Positions 7,541 through 11,289 of a DNA stretch of 11,289 nucleotides are shown piece after piece. The DNA comes from Candidatus Hydromicrobium americanum. Its GTDB lineage: Bacteria; Actinomycetota; Humimicrobiia; Humimicrobiales; Humimicrobiaceae. Location: positions 1 through 11,289 of the forward strand of contig PEXF01000111.1 of assembly GCA_002779205.1 (NCBI GenBank), in the 5' to 3' direction. A model generated the notes under the pieces. The model was not told the origin of the DNA. It made no database searches and was given only the letters and a program-made list of their open reading frames with translations. A program made the translations under genes and the position numbers. Numbering within the stretch: position 1 is the stretch's first letter; each line of letters begins with the position of its first letter.

Positions 7541-9271
7541 ATGACAAATTTTCCTGCAAATTGGCAATGCAGAATAAATAAAAAAATCAGTAAAAAACTC
7601 ACAACAAAAATCAGTTATAGCCCGGCTTTAATAAATATACTTGCTGGTAGAAATATAATTACCGAAGAAGAAATAATATCTTTTCTGAATCCAACCTTAA
7701 ATCAATTGCATGACTTTAGAATGCTTCCCGGTATCAGTACAGGTACTGAGAGAATAATAAAAGCAATCTACAGAAAAGAAGATATATTAATATTCGGAGA
7801 TTATGACGCAGATGGAATTATCAGCGCTTCACTTATATATAACTTCCTGAAGAAATTAGGTTTAAATGCGGAGGTCTATATCCCTGACAGGTTTAATGAA
7901 GGTTATGATTTGAGACTTGATTTTTATAAAAAGATTTCCTCTAAGTACAAGTATAGTTTGATGATCTGTGTTGATTGCGGCACAAATAGTGCAGAAGTAC
8001 AAAAATTTATTCAAGATAGTCCAGGTCCTGATGTAATAGTTTGTGATCATCATAACCAATCAGTTGATTTTGATTTAAAGCAAGAGAATTATATAATAAT
8101 TAACCCCAAGCTTAAAGGTTCTGTATATCCATTCGAACATTTAAGTGGTGCCGGTGTTACTTTTAAATTTATTATAAGCATTTTGAGGGAACTGGATGAG
8201 GACTATAAAAAAAAATTTAAAAAAGACTATCTGACCAATCTCCTGGATCTTGTTGCCATATCAACTATTGCGGATATAATGCCTTTGGTTGATGAAAACA
8301 GGGTAATGGTTAAAAAAGGTCTTAAAATGCTTAATAAAACTGTCAACCCCGGCCTTAAAAAAATGATAAACGCAGTAATAAAGGATAAGAAAAATATAAG
8401 TGAATACGACATAGGATTTATAATAGCTCCCAGACTGAATGCGGCTGGCAGAATAAAAAATGCAGAAAGCAGTTTTAATCTTTTAAGTAAAGAAGGAGAT
8501 ATTTTAGATAAAATAATAAATGACCTTAATTCTTTTAATGAAGAAAGACAGAATATCCAAAAAGTCATATTAAATGAAATAATTACTGGTAATGATTTTG
8601 ATAAAATTGTTAAGGAAAAGAAAATATTTATAGATAAATCAAAAAAATGGAACGAGGGAGTACTGGGAATAGTGGCTTCTGATATTGTAAAAAGATTTAA
8701 TATTCCTGCCATTTTATTTAAAGAAATGGAAGGGAAACTAAAGGGTTCCGGAAGAAGCACCGATAAATTTGATTTATACAGGAATCTTGTTTCTCTCGGT
8801 TATTTATTTGAGAATTTTGGGGGACATAGACAGGCTTGTGGGATAAGTATGAATGTTTTAAATTTTAAAACTTTTTATAAGAAGATGGAAGAAATTGCTG
8901 ATAAAAATATTAAGGATGAGGATGTTGAGAAAAAATTTGCCTATGATCTGGAATTAAACTTTAGAGATATAAATAAGAAAATTTTAAACGAAATTAATTT
9001 ACTCAAGCCTTTTGGAGCAGGTAATCCTGAACCCAGTTTTACAACAGGAAACTGCGCTATTATAGATTTTTATTATTTAATGGAAGAAAGACATGTGAAG
9101 TTAAAACTCAAGCAATCCGGCAGGATATTTGATGCTATAATGTTTAAAATAGACAAAAGAGTCAAGGAGAAGGTAATAACCGGTAATAAGATTAATATAT
9201 TATACAAAATTGAAGAAAATATTTGGGGTGATTTTAAGACCATACAACTTGTGATATTAGACTTATTTTAG
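7541..9271 (+). CDS. recJ: Single-stranded-DNA-specific exonuclease RecJ
   Basis: RecJ is a DHH-family, metal-dependent 5'-3' exonuclease on single-stranded DNA, used in RecF-pathway recombination, base excision and mismatch repair. The 576 residues are of normal length. Motifs in order: FGDYDADG (85-92), CVDCGTNS (143-150), VCDHHNQ with the DHH triad at 169-171, IADIMPLVDENR (243-254), APRLNAAGRIKNA (296-308), the DHHA1 motif GGHRQACG (427-434), and FGAGNPEP (491-498) opening the C-terminal OB-like domain. The metal-binding Asp and His residues are present. Two positions differ from the sequence I expect: KWNEGVLGIVAS has Asn where a His (WHxG) is common, and GGHRQACG has Cys for a usual Ala. 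The ATG is 2 bp after secF without a clear ribosome binding site, so it is probably coupled to it. Confidence 0.96.
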   Translation: MTNFPANWQCRINKKISKKLTTKISYSPALINILAGRNIITEEEIISFLNPTLNQLHDFRMLPGISTGTERIIKAIYRKEDILIFGDYDADGIISASLIYNFLKKLGLNAEVYIPDRFNEGYDLRLDFYKKISSKYKYSLMICVDCGTNSAEVQKFIQDSPGPDVIVCDHHNQSVDFDLKQENYIIINPKLKGSVYPFEHLSGAGVTFKFIISILRELDEDYKKKFKKDYLTNLLDLVAISTIADIMPLVDENRVMVKKGLKMLNKTVNPGLKKMINAVIKDKKNISEYDIGFIIAPRLNAAGRIKNAESSFNLLSKEGDILDKIINDLNSFNEERQNIQKVILNEIITGNDFDKIVKEKKIFIDKSKKWNEGVLGIVASDIVKRFNIPAILFKEMEGKLKGSGRSTDKFDLYRNLVSLGYLFENFGGHRQACGISMNVLNFKTFYKKMEEIADKNIKDEDVEKKFAYDLELNFRDINKKILNEINLLKPFGAGNPEPSFTTGNCAIIDFYYLMEERHVKLKLKQSGRIFDAIMFKIDKRVKEKVITGNKINILYKIEENIWGDFKTIQLVILDLF

Positions 9272-9326
9272 AGAAGCCGAAAATGTTTTATAATAATAGT
9301 AATTTTTTAATTAAAAATGAAGAAAG

Positions 9327-11289
9327 ATGAGTTTAGAACTGAATAGTAAAATTAAGAATATAAATACTGATCTTATATATAATAAGTTAGTAAAAAAAAT
9401 TAAAGCCTACAATCCTGACGTAGATGAAGAGTTGCTGCATAAGGCTTATCTGATTTCAAAAAATTATCATCAAAACCAGTATAGAAAATCTGGTGAGCCT
9501 TTTGTAGTTCATCCTCTTGAAGTAGCTGGAATACTGGCGGATATTGAGCTGGATCAGATATCTATCGTGTCAGCGATTTTACATGATGTGATAGAAGATA
9601 CGGATTATAGTCTGGAAATGGCTAAAAAAGAATTTGGGCAAAAGACTGCCAATATTATAAATGGGGTTACAAAATTAGATAAAATAGTTTTTACCAGCAA
9701 AGAAGAGCAGCAGGTAAGTAATATAAGAAAAATGATAATCGCAATGTCTGAAGATGTGAGAATAATACTGGTAAAGCTTGCTGACAGGCTTCATAATATG
9801 CGTACCCTATTCTCGCTAAATGAGGAAAAAAGACGTATAAATTCAATAGAAACTCTGGAAGTTTATGCGCCTATTGCCCATAGATTAGGAATATATCAAA
9901 TAAAGTCAGAATTAGAAAATTTAAGTTTTAAATACCTGTATCCGAAAGAGTACGAGAAAATAAAGGATATGTTTAATGAAAAACTGGAAGAAAGGAAAAC
10001 ATTAGTTGATGAGGCAATAAAAATAGTTAATAAAAAATTAAAGGAAGTGAAAATATCAGCAGATATAAGCGGGAGAATTAAAACTTATTATAGTGTTTAT
10101 AATAAAATTACAAAACAAAATAGAAAATTTGAAGACATTTATGACATAGTTGCAATTAGAATTATAATAAACGATATTAAAAGCTGCTATGCTGTCCTCG
10201 GAATAATACATTCGTTATGGAAACCTGTACCAGGAAGGTTTAAAGACTTCATAGCCAATCCCAAATTTAATATGTATCAATCTCTCCATACCACAGTTAT
10301 TGGAACAAAGGGTAAGCCTCTGGAAATACAGATAAGAACATTTGATATGCATAAATTTGCAGAATATGGTATTGCTGCACACTATAAATATAAGGAAGGC
10401 AGGTTTAAAAAGCCCAGCGAATTCGATAAAAGGGTGGAATGGATAAGACAAATACTGGACTGGCAAAAAGAATTAAAGGATCCTCGGGATTATATGGAAT
10501 CACTTAAACTGGATTTATTTGAAGAAGAAGTATTTGTATTTACTCCCAAAGGAAAAGTAGTAAATCTACCCAGAGGTGCTACTACTATTGATTTTGCATA
10601 TCAGATACACACTGATGTTGGGCATAACACAATAGGTTCAAAAATAAATGGAAATATGGTTCCTATTGAGACCGTCCTGGGAAATGGTGATATTGTAGAA
10701 ATTATAGTTTCGAAAACTAAAAAGGGGCCCAGTAGAGACTGGCTTAATGTTGTTAAAACCTCGAGAGCGCGCAATAAGATAAAACAATGGTTCAGTAAAG
10801 AGCAGAGACAGGAAACATATAATGCAGGTAGAGATATAATGTTAAAAATTTTAAGGAAAAACAGTCTTTCTTTTAAAAGTGTGCCAGCAGAAATTTTTGA
10901 AGAAGTGGCAAAAGAGATGAATTTTGGGAAAGTGGACACACTGTTCAGGGGTATTGGTTCACATAAGATATCGGCGCACCACGTTTTTACCAAAATAGTA
11001 AAAAAATTGAGCCAGACAAAGCCTAAAAAAGAGTTAACTATTGAAGATATACACAAAAAAGAAGCTGAGGAAAAAGAAAGCAGCGGCATTAAAGTCAGTG
11101 GTATGGAAGAAATGCTGGTAACTATTGCAAAGTGCTGTAATCCTGTTCCGGGAGATAATATCGTGGGCTATATTACAAGAGGGAAAGGGATTTCAGTTCA
11201 TAGGAGTGACTGTAATAATGTTAACACTTTAATGAGTTCTGAAAAGCAAAGATTTATTGAAGTCGTCTGGGATAAAAAGGCTCCTTATA
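9327..11289 (+). CDS. rel: Bifunctional (p)ppGpp synthetase/hydrolase Rel (3' end beyond window)
   Basis: Rel makes ppGpp from ATP and GDP/GTP on starved ribosomes and also degrades it; 654 residues are visible. The HD hydrolase residues are all present: His62, His86-Asp87 in HDVIEDT, and Asp153 in KLADRLHNMRTL, spaced as in the streptococcal Rel enzyme (H53, H77, D78, D144). The synthetase domain has Asp273 (YDIVAIR), RFKD at 304-307 (the charge pattern of bifunctional Rel, not the ExDD of RelA), MYQSLHTTV, and Glu333 in LEIQIRT. A TGS domain covers about 400-462 (VFVFTPKGK), and a C-terminal CCNPVPGD begins at Cys603. A terminal ACT domain is expected outside the window. Both activities are therefore predicted. 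It begins 55 bp after recJ; apt, often between them elsewhere, is absent. No clear ribosome binding site precedes the ATG. Confidence 0.96.
   Translation, partial: MSLELNSKIKNINTDLIYNKLVKKIKAYNPDVDEELLHKAYLISKNYHQNQYRKSGEPFVVHPLEVAGILADIELDQISIVSAILHDVIEDTDYSLEMAKKEFGQKTANIINGVTKLDKIVFTSKEEQQVSNIRKMIIAMSEDVRIILVKLADRLHNMRTLFSLNEEKRRINSIETLEVYAPIAHRLGIYQIKSELENLSFKYLYPKEYEKIKDMFNEKLEERKTLVDEAIKIVNKKLKEVKISADISGRIKTYYSVYNKITKQNRKFEDIYDIVAIRIIINDIKSCYAVLGIIHSLWKPVPGRFKDFIANPKFNMYQSLHTTVIGTKGKPLEIQIRTFDMHKFAEYGIAAHYKYKEGRFKKPSEFDKRVEWIRQILDWQKELKDPRDYMESLKLDLFEEEVFVFTPKGKVVNLPRGATTIDFAYQIHTDVGHNTIGSKINGNMVPIETVLGNGDIVEIIVSKTKKGPSRDWLNVVKTSRARNKIKQWFSKEQRQETYNAGRDIMLKILRKNSLSFKSVPAEIFEEVAKEMNFGKVDTLFRGIGSHKISAHHVFTKIVKKLSQTKPKKELTIEDIHKKEAEEKESSGIKVSGMEEMLVTIAKCCNPVPGDNIVGYITRGKGISVHRSDCNNVNTLMSSEKQRFIEVVWDKKAPY

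Noticed and set aside
8227..8760. Minus-strand open frame of 177 codons inside recJ
   Set aside because: Lies wholly opposite strongly conserved RecJ motifs; its product is a hydrophobic Leu/Ser/Phe-rich shadow with no recognisable domain.
9289..9294. TATAAT just upstream of rel, a possible internal promoter
   Set aside because: No -35 hexamer at 16-18 bp; the gap is very AT-rich so a lone -10 match is weak evidence.
10601..11089. Minus-strand open frame of 162 codons inside rel
   Set aside because: Opposite the conserved TGS and following regions of Rel; Phe/Leu/Ser-rich composition typical of an antisense shadow.

Overview
The window comes from an AT-rich bacterial chromosome (roughly 30-35% G+C by eye). 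The core gene order tgt-yajC-secD-secF-recJ-rel is a neighbourhood known from Gram-positive bacteria and related deep-branching phyla. SecD and SecF are separate genes, and a single Rel protein carries intact hydrolase and synthetase motifs. These traits point away from Gammaproteobacteria, where RelA and SpoT are separate. A low-GC Gram-positive or a less-studied anaerobic lineage would fit, but the window does not settle the phylum. I see no phage, transposon, CRISPR, tRNA or rRNA.

Left part (1-3184): an accessory-looking block. It opens with the C-terminal 144 residues of a UPF0316/DUF2179-type membrane protein. An AT-rich gap with two possible promoters follows. Next comes a 656-residue fusion of a class I SAM-dependent methyltransferase and a D-Ala-D-Ala-ligase-like ATP-grasp domain. 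A second, complete UPF0316/DUF2179 protein lies on the opposite strand, converging on the fusion gene with only 9 bp between their stops. Two divergent paralogues of an uncharacterised membrane family thus flank an uncharacterised two-domain enzyme. This is the least explained part of the window.

Right part (3346-11289): a housekeeping gene series, all on the + strand and probably largely co-transcribed. Tgt inserts the queuosine precursor into tRNA. YajC, SecD and SecF form the accessory complex of the Sec translocase. RecJ is a single-strand-specific 5'-3' exonuclease, and Rel makes and degrades (p)ppGpp. The secD, secF and recJ starts lie 2-5 bp after the preceding stop. queA (often just upstream of tgt) and apt (often between recJ and rel) are absent from these positions. 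Rel runs off the right edge before its C-terminal regulatory region is finished.

Notable oddities are a nearly perfect 3 x 27-bp in-frame tandem repeat in secD at the first membrane/extracytoplasmic boundary, a YajC with an extra N-terminal signal-like segment ending in Cys, and the methyltransferase/ATP-grasp fusion between the two UPF0316 paralogues.
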